This document shows, piece after piece, positions 1 through 7,540 of a stretch of DNA of 52,808 bases (position 1 is the stretch's first letter; the number at the start of each line of letters is the position of its first letter). The DNA is from Oscillospiraceae bacterium. GTDB lineage: Bacteria; Bacillota; Clostridia; Oscillospirales; Acutalibacteraceae. Location: the NCBI GenBank assembly GCA_015066445.1, contig SVOK01000012.1, positions 1-52,808 of the forward strand, written 5' to 3'. Both the position numbers and the translations under genes were made by a program. The notes under the pieces were generated by a model. The model did not search any database. It was not told the origin of the DNA and worked only from the letters and a program-made list of their open reading frames with translations.

Positions 1-20
1 ATAGTAATCTTATTATTCAT
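1..20 (-). CDS. 5' end of a gene running off the left edge
   Basis: Only the first six codons are inside the window, reading MNNKIT. An ATG at 20-18 is preceded by a good ribosome site (AAAGGAG on the minus strand, about 9 nt upstream). It begins 21 nt after the stop of the sugar isomerase, so it is probably the next gene of that operon. Its product cannot be told from this fragment. Confidence 0.5.
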
Positions 21-41
21 AACAAAAATCTCCTTTAACTA

Positions 42-1493
42 TTAATCAATAATCTGTAAATAATCAGCATAAGGAACCTTTTTAATGGGGGTAAGACCGG
101 CCCAAGCGGCAAATTCCTTAATTTCATCTGTGTAATCACCGATAACTACGGGGAAATGATGCTGGAAGCCAGTAACAAGAATAGTGTTAAGCAAATCCTT
201 AGCGCCGATTTTCTCACCGTTAAGGGTAAGGTTTCCGCACCAACCACGGCTGCCGTGAAAGGAGAATTTATCAGGAAGCATAAATTCGCCGCCCATATGT
301 ATCATCTTGTCACACTCGCCTGAAAGACGCATTACCGTAATCGGGTTATCATCAAATATCATATCACGAGCTACACCGCAACGTGCAGTAAGACCCTTAT
401 TAGGCTCGTGTGCCATACCGCTGTAGTTACAGCCAAGCTTGTAACCGTTCTTCTGACAGTAACGCTGAGCCGCAGGACCGCAGTGCCAAAGAAGTATAGT
501 TTCGTCCTTTTCATCAAATGCGGAAAGGTCCATAAGAGTTGTAACATCGCCGCCTGCGATATACTTAAGCGCTAACATACTAACTGCACTAAGCACGTCA
601 CCCTCGCAAGCCATAACTGTTCCCTCGTCATTAAGCTGACCTAAAACAGAGCAAATTGAATATTTAAAGTCGTCCTGAAACTTGGGCCAGCAGGAAACTG
701 CCAAAGCATCGTAATTATTTTCAGCAATAAACTCTTTATATGCTTTATAGAATCTAGCGCTGACTTCAAGAGTTTTCTTTGCAGCTTCATCAGCATAACC
801 GCAGGAGCAAGCAACCATATTATCCATAATAGGCTTAATTTCGTCCATACTGTAAGCTACAGCCTTGTCCTTAAGCTCTGAATACTCGTGCAGGCGGTTA
901 AAATAAATACCCTCAAAACGGCGATTCAGATTTCTTTCATCATCATATAAATCATTAAAGCCAGGTGCTACGCCGCCAACAAGACCGATTCTTGAGCACT
1001 TAAGATTTTTAATAGCAGTAAGAGCACGAACAGTAATCTGTAATCTTCTTGTAAACTCTGCATCCTCACCGTAGCCATAGAACCACTTAACCTTAATTTT
1101 ATAATCCTTAAGATAATGAGCCACAATGCCCATATGCATATTTATACTACAAAGTGAGTTAAAAGGAACTGCGCCCTCAATAGCCTCACCCTCAGGTATA
1201 GCCCAAAAACCAACATTTGCGTTTTGAATTTTAGCAAGCACTGGAGCTAACTGACCTGCAGAATAAGAAGTGTGCTGAACCATAAGGAAGTCAATTTTTT
1301 CATCTTCCATAGCTTTTACAGCCTTTACAGCATCTTCACGCACGATAACAGTTTCAGGATAAACCACAAGCTCAAAGCCCATAGTTTCTGCATGCTTTTG
1401 CATCGCATCAGCGCAAGCCTTGAAAGCAGCTTCCTTATTTCCCGGAAAACTCAGCTGACTTGTTCCTACTAAACCAATTCTTAATTTTTTCAT
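42..1493 (-). CDS. L-fucose/L-arabinose isomerase family protein
   Basis: This 483-residue protein belongs to the family that interconverts aldoses and ketoses in the cytoplasm with a divalent metal. By analogy with FucI, the metal ligands would be Glu297 (in CEGD), Asp322 (in MDLSAFD) and a histidine of the QHHF motif at 445-446, all visible. An upstream in-frame start would add 20 residues, but the ATG at 1493 has a strong AGGAGG site about 7 nt away and the family-like start MKKLRIGLVG. The true sugar is unknown and FucI or AraA activity should not be assumed. The gene has its own promoter and an operator-like palindrome (1516-1538), and is followed by another gene at the window edge. The ROK regulator and HAD phosphatase upstream are likely partners. 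Confidence 0.8.
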   Translation of the reverse strand: MKKLRIGLVGTSQLSFPGNKEAAFKACADAMQKHAETMGFELVVYPETVIVREDAVKAVKAMEDEKIDFLMVQHTSYSAGQLAPVLAKIQNANVGFWAIPEGEAIEGAVPFNSLCSINMHMGIVAHYLKDYKIKVKWFYGYGEDAEFTRRLQITVRALTAIKNLKCSRIGLVGGVAPGFNDLYDDERNLNRRFEGIYFNRLHEYSELKDKAVAYSMDEIKPIMDNMVACSCGYADEAAKKTLEVSARFYKAYKEFIAENNYDALAVSCWPKFQDDFKYSICSVLGQLNDEGTVMACEGDVLSAVSMLALKYIAGGDVTTLMDLSAFDEKDETILLWHCGPAAQRYCQKNGYKLGCNYSGMAHEPNKGLTARCGVARDMIFDDNPITVMRLSGECDKMIHMGGEFMLPDKFSFHGSRGWCGNLTLNGEKIGAKDLLNTILVTGFQHHFPVVIGDYTDEIKEFAAWAGLTPIKKVPYADYLQIID

Positions 1494-1515
1494 AATTTTC
1501 CTCCTATTTATTACT

Positions 1516-1538
1516 CTTTTATCAAATCTTGATAAAAG
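1516..1538. promoter_or_regulatory. operator-like palindrome before the isomerase gene
   Basis: A perfect inverted repeat, CTTTTATCAA-N3-TTGATAAAAG, lies 23 nt upstream of the isomerase ATG and just downstream of its predicted -10 box. A repressor bound here would block initiation. The core TATCAA-N3-TTGATA recurs in the HAD-ROK promoter (3281-3295), and its left half and spacer recur before the gene at 11933. It is most simply read as a site for the ROK repressor encoded at 1586-2719. Confidence 0.65.
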
Positions 1539-1542
1539 TTGA

Positions 1543-1571
1543 TTTATAAACACAGGACATCACTTATGCAA
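1543..1571 (-). promoter_or_regulatory. predicted sigma-A promoter of the isomerase operon
   Basis: On the minus strand, a TTGCAT -35 box (1566-1571) and a TATAAA -10 box (1543-1548) are separated by exactly 17 nt. Transcription would start near 1536, inside the palindrome at 1516-1538. Confidence 0.55.
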
Positions 1572-1585
1572 TGACCTGTAATTTA

Positions 1586-2719
1586 TTAATTAAAATTTAA
1601 ATCCTTTATTGCAATATCAGCAGCATATAATGTAGCCCCGATAGCGGCGGAGTCTTCTTCAAAGGAAGAAACTGATATTATTGGTGCATATTCTCCCATC
1701 AGTGTCTGTAGCTGTAAAACTGCATTTTGCAAAAACAAATCAGAGTATTTACAAAAGCTACCAAACAGAATGATTTTTTCAGGATTTAAAAGTATACTCG
1801 CATTATTTAAAGCATAACCGAGTGAAGTACCAATATTTTTGAAAATACTTAAAGCTTCATTATTGCCACTGCGTGCCATTTCAGCGATTGCTTTTGCAGT
1901 AACATCAGGTGAATTATATTCCTTTTGCACCCAATTTTCTTTAAGCACGGTATCCAGACAATGCCATTCCATATTTTCGCCATAAGGCACAACAACAGTA
2001 CCAATTTCACTTGTTCTGCCCTTATTTCCCATATACATCTTGCCGCCAAGCATTGTTGCAATACCAATACCGTGATTGGTTATTGAGAGAATTAAAGCAT
2101 TTTCAATGGGAACTCCCTCTAAAATACCGTAATTCTTTTCGGTATATAAAAGGCATTCAGGGTCGTGAAGCATAGCAACATTGATACCAAATTTTTGTGA
2201 TACCAAATCGCAAACAGGTACATTCCTCCAACCCTCAATAGCTTTTATGCGCATAGAAACGCCCTTTTCGTGGTCAACATCGCCTTGCATTGCAATTGCA
2301 ATATGTAAAATCTTTTTATCTTTATAATCATTTATAAAACATTCAATTACTTCATACAGAGTGTTAATAGCGCATTCATAAGTCATTTCTGCAAAGGCAC
2401 GTGTCATTTTTGCTATAGCACGTCCTCTTAAGTCACAGAGCACCGCCAGAACTCCTTTTGTGCTGAAATCTATTCCAATTATAAAATTATCATTATTATT
2501 AATATCAAAAATTTCAGGCTTTCTTCCCACAAAGGTATCCTGTTTACCCGAAACCATAATATAATTTTGGTTAAAAAGTTCTGCTGTGATAGAAGAAATA
2601 TTACCCCAACTAAAGCCTGTAATATCCTGTAACTCTCTTTTAGAAACAGGTCCTCGGTTTCTGATTTCGGTCAGAACTCTTTTAATACTTTTTTGTCTAA
2701 GCTGAGTATTACCTTTCAT
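1586..2719 (-). CDS. ROK family transcriptional repressor
   Basis: A 377-residue NagC/XylR-type regulator. An N-terminal winged helix-turn-helix (about residues 8-60, with the recognition-like stretch GFSWGNISSITAEL) is followed by a ROK sugar-sensing domain from about residue 80 (IGIDFSTKG). The sensor is degenerate. The usual ENDAN is HDPEC (185-189), the EIGH histidine is threonine (SEIGT, 237-241), and the zinc motif CxCGxxGC is absent. It is therefore probably a pure sensor with no kinase activity. The gene overlaps the upstream HAD gene by 11 nt and shares its promoter, whose spacer holds a palindrome, which suggests autoregulation. It probably also controls the isomerase and the gene at 11933. 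The effector sugar is unknown. Confidence 0.85.
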   Translation of the reverse strand: MKGNTQLRQKSIKRVLTEIRNRGPVSKRELQDITGFSWGNISSITAELFNQNYIMVSGKQDTFVGRKPEIFDINNNDNFIIGIDFSTKGVLAVLCDLRGRAIAKMTRAFAEMTYECAINTLYEVIECFINDYKDKKILHIAIAMQGDVDHEKGVSMRIKAIEGWRNVPVCDLVSQKFGINVAMLHDPECLLYTEKNYGILEGVPIENALILSITNHGIGIATMLGGKMYMGNKGRTSEIGTVVVPYGENMEWHCLDTVLKENWVQKEYNSPDVTAKAIAEMARSGNNEALSIFKNIGTSLGYALNNASILLNPEKIILFGSFCKYSDLFLQNAVLQLQTLMGEYAPIISVSSFEEDSAAIGATLYAADIAIKDLNFN

Positions 2720-3239
2720 TTTGTTCCTCTCTGCAAAGCCATTCAGCTGCTTCCTTTAAATCCTTAGCCACAAAAGCGGGAGAAAACTCGCTCCATTTAT
2801 CACGGTCTTTTCCGAGAGATTCCTCTCCCCTTCCTGTCAGTACCAGAATAAGCTTGCAGCCCATTCTTCCGCCGCTTGCCATATCGCTCCAACGGTCACC
2901 AATAACATAACATTCTTTCATATTAAGGCCATATTTTGCTTTTGCCTGTTCCAAAAGACCAGTTTTAGGCTTTCGGCAATTACAATTATCAATATCGTCA
3001 TGAGGGCAAATAAACCAATCCTTAGCGCCAATTTCTTTAAATTCGGTCGCAAAGTCATATCCTTTATCTTTTCCTCTTGCAATACAGGACTGGTTTGTGA
3101 AAACAATTGGTCTGAAGCCGTTATCATTAAGAATTTTAAAGGCTTCACGTGTTCCTTCATACGGATAATATTCATCGGGGTATTCAACATAGTAGCTGCC
3201 GCCCATTGTGCCGTCTCGGTCGATAAAAACGGTCTTCAC
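2709..3239 (-). CDS. HAD-IIIA phosphatase (GmhB/histidinol-phosphatase type)
   Basis: A 176-residue cytoplasmic HAD phosphatase. The nucleophile motif DRDGT is at residues 7-11 (Asp7 nucleophile, Asp9 acid/base). TNQS is at 48-51, a zinc-binding loop uses Cys78, His80, Cys86 and Cys88 followed by RKP, and GDRWSD is at 114-119. This layout is that of D-glycero-D-manno-heptose-1,7-bisphosphate 7-phosphatases and relatives. The substrate here is more likely a sugar phosphate of the pathway sensed by the ROK protein, because the two genes are overlapped and co-transcribed. The start is GTG with a GGGGTG site 5 nt upstream. A near-consensus promoter lies at 3277-3305. Confidence 0.8.
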   Translation of the reverse strand: MKTVFIDRDGTMGGSYYVEYPDEYYPYEGTREAFKILNDNGFRPIVFTNQSCIARGKDKGYDFATEFKEIGAKDWFICPHDDIDNCNCRKPKTGLLEQAKAKYGLNMKECYVIGDRWSDMASGGRMGCKLILVLTGRGEESLGKDRDKWSEFSPAFVAKDLKEAAEWLCREEQNER

Positions 3240-3276
3240 TAAAACACCCCATTTATAGTAATAACTTTACAAAAGC

Positions 3277-3305
3277 ATTATATCAACATTTGATATTTTT
3301 GTCAA
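3277..3305 (-). promoter_or_regulatory. consensus promoter of the HAD-ROK operon
   Basis: On the minus strand, TTGACA (3300-3305) and TATAAT (3277-3282), both perfect consensus, are separated by 17 nt. The operator-like palindrome 3280-3296 fills the spacer, so a bound repressor would exclude RNA polymerase. Confidence 0.75.
3280..3296. promoter_or_regulatory. operator-like palindrome inside the HAD-ROK promoter
   Basis: The perfect inverted repeat ATATCAA-CAT-TTGATAT has the same TATCAA-N3-TTGATA core as the site before the isomerase gene (1520-1534). Its position between the -35 and -10 boxes fits autorepression by the ROK protein. Confidence 0.65.
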
Positions 3306-3335
3306 TAAAAAGCGTTGAGATTTTACTCCCAACGC
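3306..3335 (-). terminator. intrinsic terminator after kdgK
   Basis: Read on the minus strand, GCGTTGGGA pairs with TCTCAACGC (9 bp with one G-T, 6-nt loop), followed by a run of T. It closes the uxaB-uxaA-uxaC-eda-kdgK operon just before the HAD-ROK promoter. Confidence 0.8.
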
Positions 3336-3341
3336 AAAAAT

Positions 3342-4364
3342 TTATCTTTGAACTCTACCGCTGCCGTCTCCGCCGGCTAATTTTTCAACTTCAGAAACAG
3401 AAACACGGTTATAGTCACCCTCAACTGAGTGTTTAAGGGCTGATGCTGCAACTGCAAATTCGATAGCATCTTTTGAAGTTTTTCCACTGAGAAGTGAATA
3501 AATCAGTCCACCGCCAAAAGAGTCACCACCGCCTACACGGTCAACTATATGCAGATGATAGGACTTTGAGAAATAGTAATCCTCACCGTCGTAAAGCATA
3601 CCTGCCCAGTCGTTATCATTAGCAGAAATTGATGTTCTAAGAGTAATAGCAACCTTTTCGAACCCAAATTTATCTGCTAATTGCTTTGCAACACTCTTGT
3701 AGCCCTCGTGGTTTAATTTACCGCCATAAATATCAGTGCCCTCAGCCTCAATGCCGAATACATCCTTTGCATCCTCTTCGTTAGAAATGCAAACATCGAC
3801 ATACTGGCAAAGCTCGGTCATAGCTTTTCTTGCCTCTTCCCTTGTCCAAAGCTTACCTCTGTAGTTAAGGTCGCAGGAAATCTTAACACCTTTAGCCTTT
3901 GCAGCCTTACAAGCTTCTTTACAAATTTCTACTACATTTTCGCCTAAAGCGGGAGTAATACCTGTAAAGTGGAACCAATCAGCACCATCAAAAATGCTGT
4001 CCCAATCAAAGTCCTCACAAGTAGCCTGTTGAATTGCAGAATACTTACGGTCATAAATACAAACAGAGCCTCTTTGTGAAGCGCCTTTTTCGAGATAATA
4101 AATACCTACTCTCTCACCGCCACGAACAATTTTTGAGGTATCTACGCCGAAATAACGAAGACTGTCAACCGCAGCCTGACCGATAGCGTGCTTAGGTAGC
4201 TTTGTTACATAAACGCTATCCATACCATAGTTTGCAAGACTTACAGCAACATTAGCTTCACCGCCGCCAAATGTAGCTTGCATCTGGTCATTCTGAAAAA
4301 ATCTGTAATAACCGTTTGGTGCGAGTCTTAACATTAATTCACCAAAAGTAACTATTCTTGCCAT
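3342..4364 (-). CDS. kdgK: 2-dehydro-3-deoxygluconokinase (PfkB family)
   Basis: Phosphorylates 2-keto-3-deoxygluconate (KDG) to KDPG with ATP, the step between UxaA and Eda. The 340-residue protein has the PfkB/ribokinase layout: GGGEANVA near residues 33-40 and the C-terminal anion-hole and catalytic motif GGGDSFGGG near 278-286 (Asp281 as general base). KDG kinase is preferred over fructokinase because the gene is the last of a complete uronate operon directly after eda. The ATG at 4364 was chosen because GGAGGG lies 10 nt upstream and the stop of eda is only 1 nt away, which gives translational coupling. An in-frame start 24 nt further upstream would lie inside eda. A terminator follows. 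Confidence 0.9.
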   Translation of the reverse strand: MARIVTFGELMLRLAPNGYYRFFQNDQMQATFGGGEANVAVSLANYGMDSVYVTKLPKHAIGQAAVDSLRYFGVDTSKIVRGGERVGIYYLEKGASQRGSVCIYDRKYSAIQQATCEDFDWDSIFDGADWFHFTGITPALGENVVEICKEACKAAKAKGVKISCDLNYRGKLWTREEARKAMTELCQYVDVCISNEEDAKDVFGIEAEGTDIYGGKLNHEGYKSVAKQLADKFGFEKVAITLRTSISANDNDWAGMLYDGEDYYFSKSYHLHIVDRVGGGDSFGGGLIYSLLSGKTSKDAIEFAVAASALKHSVEGDYNRVSVSEVEKLAGGDGSGRVQR

Positions 4365-4365
4365 A

Positions 4366-4920
4366 TTATTTACCCTCCATCTTTTCAAGTGCTTCTTTTA
4401 CAAAAAAGCTACCGCCGATAGCCTCAATTTTATCGAATGCTAAAAACTCATCAATATTACTTCTGTCTACACCGCCTGTAGGTATAAACTTAACCTGCGG
4501 GAACGGAGCAGATAAAGCCTTTAAAGCCTTTAAACCGCCGTAAACATTTGCAGGGAAGAATTTAACTGTAGTAATACCAAGCTCTAATGCCTGCATAATT
4601 TCGGTTGGTGTTACACAACCGGGGTAATAAGGAATGTTTCTTTCATTACAGATATTTGCAACCGCTACAGAAAGACCGGGAGATACAATAAACTGTGCGC
4701 CAGCTTCTAATGCTTCCTCACACTGCTTTGCATTAATAACAGTACCAGCGCCTATAGACATTTCGGGATAATTCTTGCAAGCATACTCAATAGCCTCTTT
4801 AGCGCAAGCGGTACGGAAAGTAATCTCCGCACAGTTAATACCATTGTTTTTAAGTGCAGTTAAAATTTTATCTGTTTCGGATAATTCTTTAATAACTACA
4901 ACAGGTACAAATTTTTCCAT
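4366..4920 (-). CDS. eda: KDPG aldolase
   Basis: Cleaves 2-keto-3-deoxy-6-phosphogluconate into pyruvate and glyceraldehyde-3-phosphate, the last step of uronate breakdown. The class I aldolase hallmarks are visible: Glu32 in AEITFRT, GAGTV at 57-61, the Schiff-base Lys120 in VKFFPA, and PTGG near 147-150. At 184 residues it is shorter than the common 200-213. It starts directly at the first beta strand and lacks part of the usual N- and C-terminal helices. There is no room for a longer start, since uxaC ends 17 nt upstream. The ribosome site is GGAGG. A 4-hydroxy-2-oxoglutarate aldolase side activity is typical of the family. Confidence 0.92.
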   Translation of the reverse strand: MEKFVPVVVIKELSETDKILTALKNNGINCAEITFRTACAKEAIEYACKNYPEMSIGAGTVINAKQCEEALEAGAQFIVSPGLSVAVANICNERNIPYYPGCVTPTEIMQALELGITTVKFFPANVYGGLKALKALSAPFPQVKFIPTGGVDRSNIDEFLAFDKIEAIGGSFFVKEALEKMEGK

Positions 4921-4937
4921 TTCAAAGTTCCTCCAAT

Positions 4938-6161
4938 TTAAAAATTAAAATAATTTTTAGCATTATTATAGCAAATACCCTCAACTATAGCCTTTAAGCT
5001 TTCATAATCCTCGGGATATTCACCGTCAGTTACCCACTGACCTAAAAGATTACAAAGTATTCGTCTGAAATATTCGTGACGGGTGTATGAAACAAAGCTA
5101 CGGGAGTCGGTTAGCATACCAATAAAGTTACCAAGACAACCAAGGTTGCTAAGCGCCTTTAACTGCTCCTGCATACCGTCACGGTTATCGCAGAACCACC
5201 AACCCGAGCCGAACTGAATTTTTCCTGCAACAGGGCCTTTCTGGAAGTTGCCAAGCATTGTTCCTATTACATAATTATCCTTAGGATTAAGGCAATAAAT
5301 AATGGTTTTAGGTAACATATCCTCTTTTTCAAGTGAATTAAGTATTTTTGAAAGACCAACTGCAATTTCAAAATCGTTAACAGAATCAAAGCCTGTGTCA
5401 GGACCTAATTTTTCAAACATAGCTGAATTATTATTGCGCAATGCACCGATATGTAACTGCATTGTCCAACCGCGCTTTGCATACTCTTTACCGAGAAATA
5501 CTATTTTTTCGATAATATCATCGTTCATTTCATCAATAGCGTGGTCAGAAAGACGACAACCGTTTTCGTGGAAATAATCCATACGCTCGCCAATATCATC
5601 TCTTATATCGTTAAGATCAGGACGGAAAGCAGGAATTACCTTTACATCAAAATCCTTTAATTGTTTATGGTATTCGAGTGTATCATAAGGAGCGTCGGTT
5701 GTGCAAATAACCTCAACATTTGACTTTCTTATTAAGTTTTTAACTGAAAATTCAGGCTTTTTAAGACATTCATTAACTTTATCCCAAATTTCCTTTGCAG
5801 TATTTTCGTTTAAACACTCATCTATATTAAAATATCTTTTAAGCTCTAAATGGGTCCAATGATAAAGCGGATTACCGATAAGCTTAGGCATAGTTTTAGC
5901 AAAGCAAAGCCATTTTTCGTACTCGTCAGCATTGCCTGTTATATATTCTTCATCAATACCGTTTGAACGCATTTGTCTCCACTTATAGTGGTCACCGCCT
6001 AAAAATAGCTCAAAAGCGTTTTTAAACATATAATCCTCTGCTATCATTTTAGGTGAAATATGGCAATGATAGTCAATTATAGGCATATCCTTGGCATAAT
6101 CGTTATAGAGCTTTTTTGCCACATCATTTTTCAACATAAAATTGTCATTTATAATTCCCAT
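4938..6161 (-). CDS. uxaC: glucuronate/galacturonate isomerase (compact)
   Basis: Isomerises D-galacturonate to tagaturonate and D-glucuronate to fructuronate, the entry step of the pathway. It belongs to the amidohydrolase-fold uronate isomerases. The metal site YHCH (His32, His34), the GDHYKWRQMR segment, the QLHIGALRNNN strand and the block GMLTDSRSFVSYTRHEYFRR are all clear. The protein is 407 residues, whereas family members are usually about 465-475. Compared from memory with E. coli and Bacillus UxaC, two internal helical segments are missing, one after FRPD (about residue 180) and one after SDHAIDEM. The catalytic motifs are kept. Its ATG overlaps the uxaA stop (TAATG), so the two are translationally coupled. 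Confidence 0.92.
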   Translation of the reverse strand: MGIINDNFMLKNDVAKKLYNDYAKDMPIIDYHCHISPKMIAEDYMFKNAFELFLGGDHYKWRQMRSNGIDEEYITGNADEYEKWLCFAKTMPKLIGNPLYHWTHLELKRYFNIDECLNENTAKEIWDKVNECLKKPEFSVKNLIRKSNVEVICTTDAPYDTLEYHKQLKDFDVKVIPAFRPDLNDIRDDIGERMDYFHENGCRLSDHAIDEMNDDIIEKIVFLGKEYAKRGWTMQLHIGALRNNNSAMFEKLGPDTGFDSVNDFEIAVGLSKILNSLEKEDMLPKTIIYCLNPKDNYVIGTMLGNFQKGPVAGKIQFGSGWWFCDNRDGMQEQLKALSNLGCLGNFIGMLTDSRSFVSYTRHEYFRRILCNLLGQWVTDGEYPEDYESLKAIVEGICYNNAKNYFNF

Positions 6162-7540
6162 TATAAAGTAACACCGTCCTTAAAAATTGATATTTCCCTG
6201 TAATCGTTAATCTCATTTTTGGTTTCTTCTCCAGAAGCCACCTTTAAAATATAAGTTAAGAATTCTTCGGTAAGCTGTTCCATAGTTTTATCTCCCAATA
6301 AAGCAGAAGCATCAAAATCAATCCAATTAGATTTTTTTGCAGCTAACAGATTATTGGTTGCAACCTTAACAGTTGGAACAGCGCTTCCAAGAGGAGTTCC
6401 TCTACCGGTTGTAAACAAAATCATATGCACACCTGCCGCCATTAGATTAGTAACAGCAACAATATCATTACCAGGGCCGTTAAGAAGTGATAAACCGTTT
6501 TTGGTAACAGTATCACCGTAATCAAGTACATCTACTACCGTACTAAGACCGCCCTTTTGAACACAACCGAGAGATTTTTCCTCTAAGGTTGTAATTCCGC
6601 CCGCTTTGTTTCCGGGTGACGGGTTTTCGTAAATCACCTGATTATGTCTTGTGAAATAATCCTTAAAATTATTAATTAAAGCTACAGTTTTATCGAAAAT
6701 CGCCTTATTCTCTGCCCTTTCCATAAGCAGATGCTCTGCACCGAACATTTCGGGCACTTCGGTTAAAACACAGCTGCCGCCATAAGAAATAATTTTATCC
6801 GAAAGACTACCCACAAGTGGGTTTGCGGTAATACCGCTGAGTCCGTCACTACCGCCGCATTTAAGACCGATGCGAAGCCTACTTATACTGATTTTCTGCT
6901 TTTTAAAGGTATCAGCATAGGCTTTTAGCTCATTTATTAGTCTTACACCCTCAGCAATTTCGTCCTCAAAGTCCTGACAGTTTAAAAACCTGACCCTATT
7001 TTCATTAATTTCCCCGAGAACTGCTGTGAAAACACCAATATTATTGTTTTCACAGCCAAGTCCTAAAACAAGTACACCTGCAGCATTCGGGTGATTTACC
7101 ATTCCTCTTAAAATCTGTTGAGTTTTAGTCTGGTCGTCACCTAACTGAGAGCAACCGAAAGGGTGCGGAAAATTTTTAGCACCCGTAATCTTTGATAGCT
7201 TTTCGGCGATTTTATTAACACAGCCTACAGTATTTACAATCCAGATTTCGTTTCTGATACCAACATCGCCGTTTTCTCTTACATAACCATCAAAGGTGAG
7301 GTCGGAATTAATTTTCGGTATACCGTAATCTTTGAAATTATATGTATATTCAAGATTACCCGAAAGATTGGTTTTAACATTGTGGCTATGAACATGGTCA
7401 CCTTTTTTAATATCCTCTGTAGCGTGACCTATGGGTGAGCCGTATTTAATAATATTTTCACCTTTTTTGATATCAAAACGAGCGTATTTATGACCGTTTT
7501 CGGTATTAACCTCAACATTATCTAATTTATTAATTAACAT
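6161..7540 (-). CDS. uxaA: altronate dehydratase (UxaA family)
   Basis: Dehydrates D-altronate to 2-keto-3-deoxygluconate. The 459-residue protein joins an N-terminal SAF domain (about residues 1-75) to the large UxaA domain. Recognisable segments are GYVRENGDVGIRNEIW, PHPFGCSQLGDD, LGLGCENN, LKCGGSDGLSGITANP and FTTGRGTPLGSAVPT. Conserved cysteines in these motifs probably hold the iron centre. It is slightly shorter than the usual 490-500. The neighbours UxaB and UxaC favour altronate over galactarate as substrate. The gene overlaps uxaB by 11 nt and uxaC by 1 nt. Confidence 0.92.
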   Translation of the reverse strand: MLINKLDNVEVNTENGHKYARFDIKKGENIIKYGSPIGHATEDIKKGDHVHSHNVKTNLSGNLEYTYNFKDYGIPKINSDLTFDGYVRENGDVGIRNEIWIVNTVGCVNKIAEKLSKITGAKNFPHPFGCSQLGDDQTKTQQILRGMVNHPNAAGVLVLGLGCENNNIGVFTAVLGEINENRVRFLNCQDFEDEIAEGVRLINELKAYADTFKKQKISISRLRIGLKCGGSDGLSGITANPLVGSLSDKIISYGGSCVLTEVPEMFGAEHLLMERAENKAIFDKTVALINNFKDYFTRHNQVIYENPSPGNKAGGITTLEEKSLGCVQKGGLSTVVDVLDYGDTVTKNGLSLLNGPGNDIVAVTNLMAAGVHMILFTTGRGTPLGSAVPTVKVATNNLLAAKKSNWIDFDASALLGDKTMEQLTEEFLTYILKVASGEETKNEINDYREISIFKDGVTL

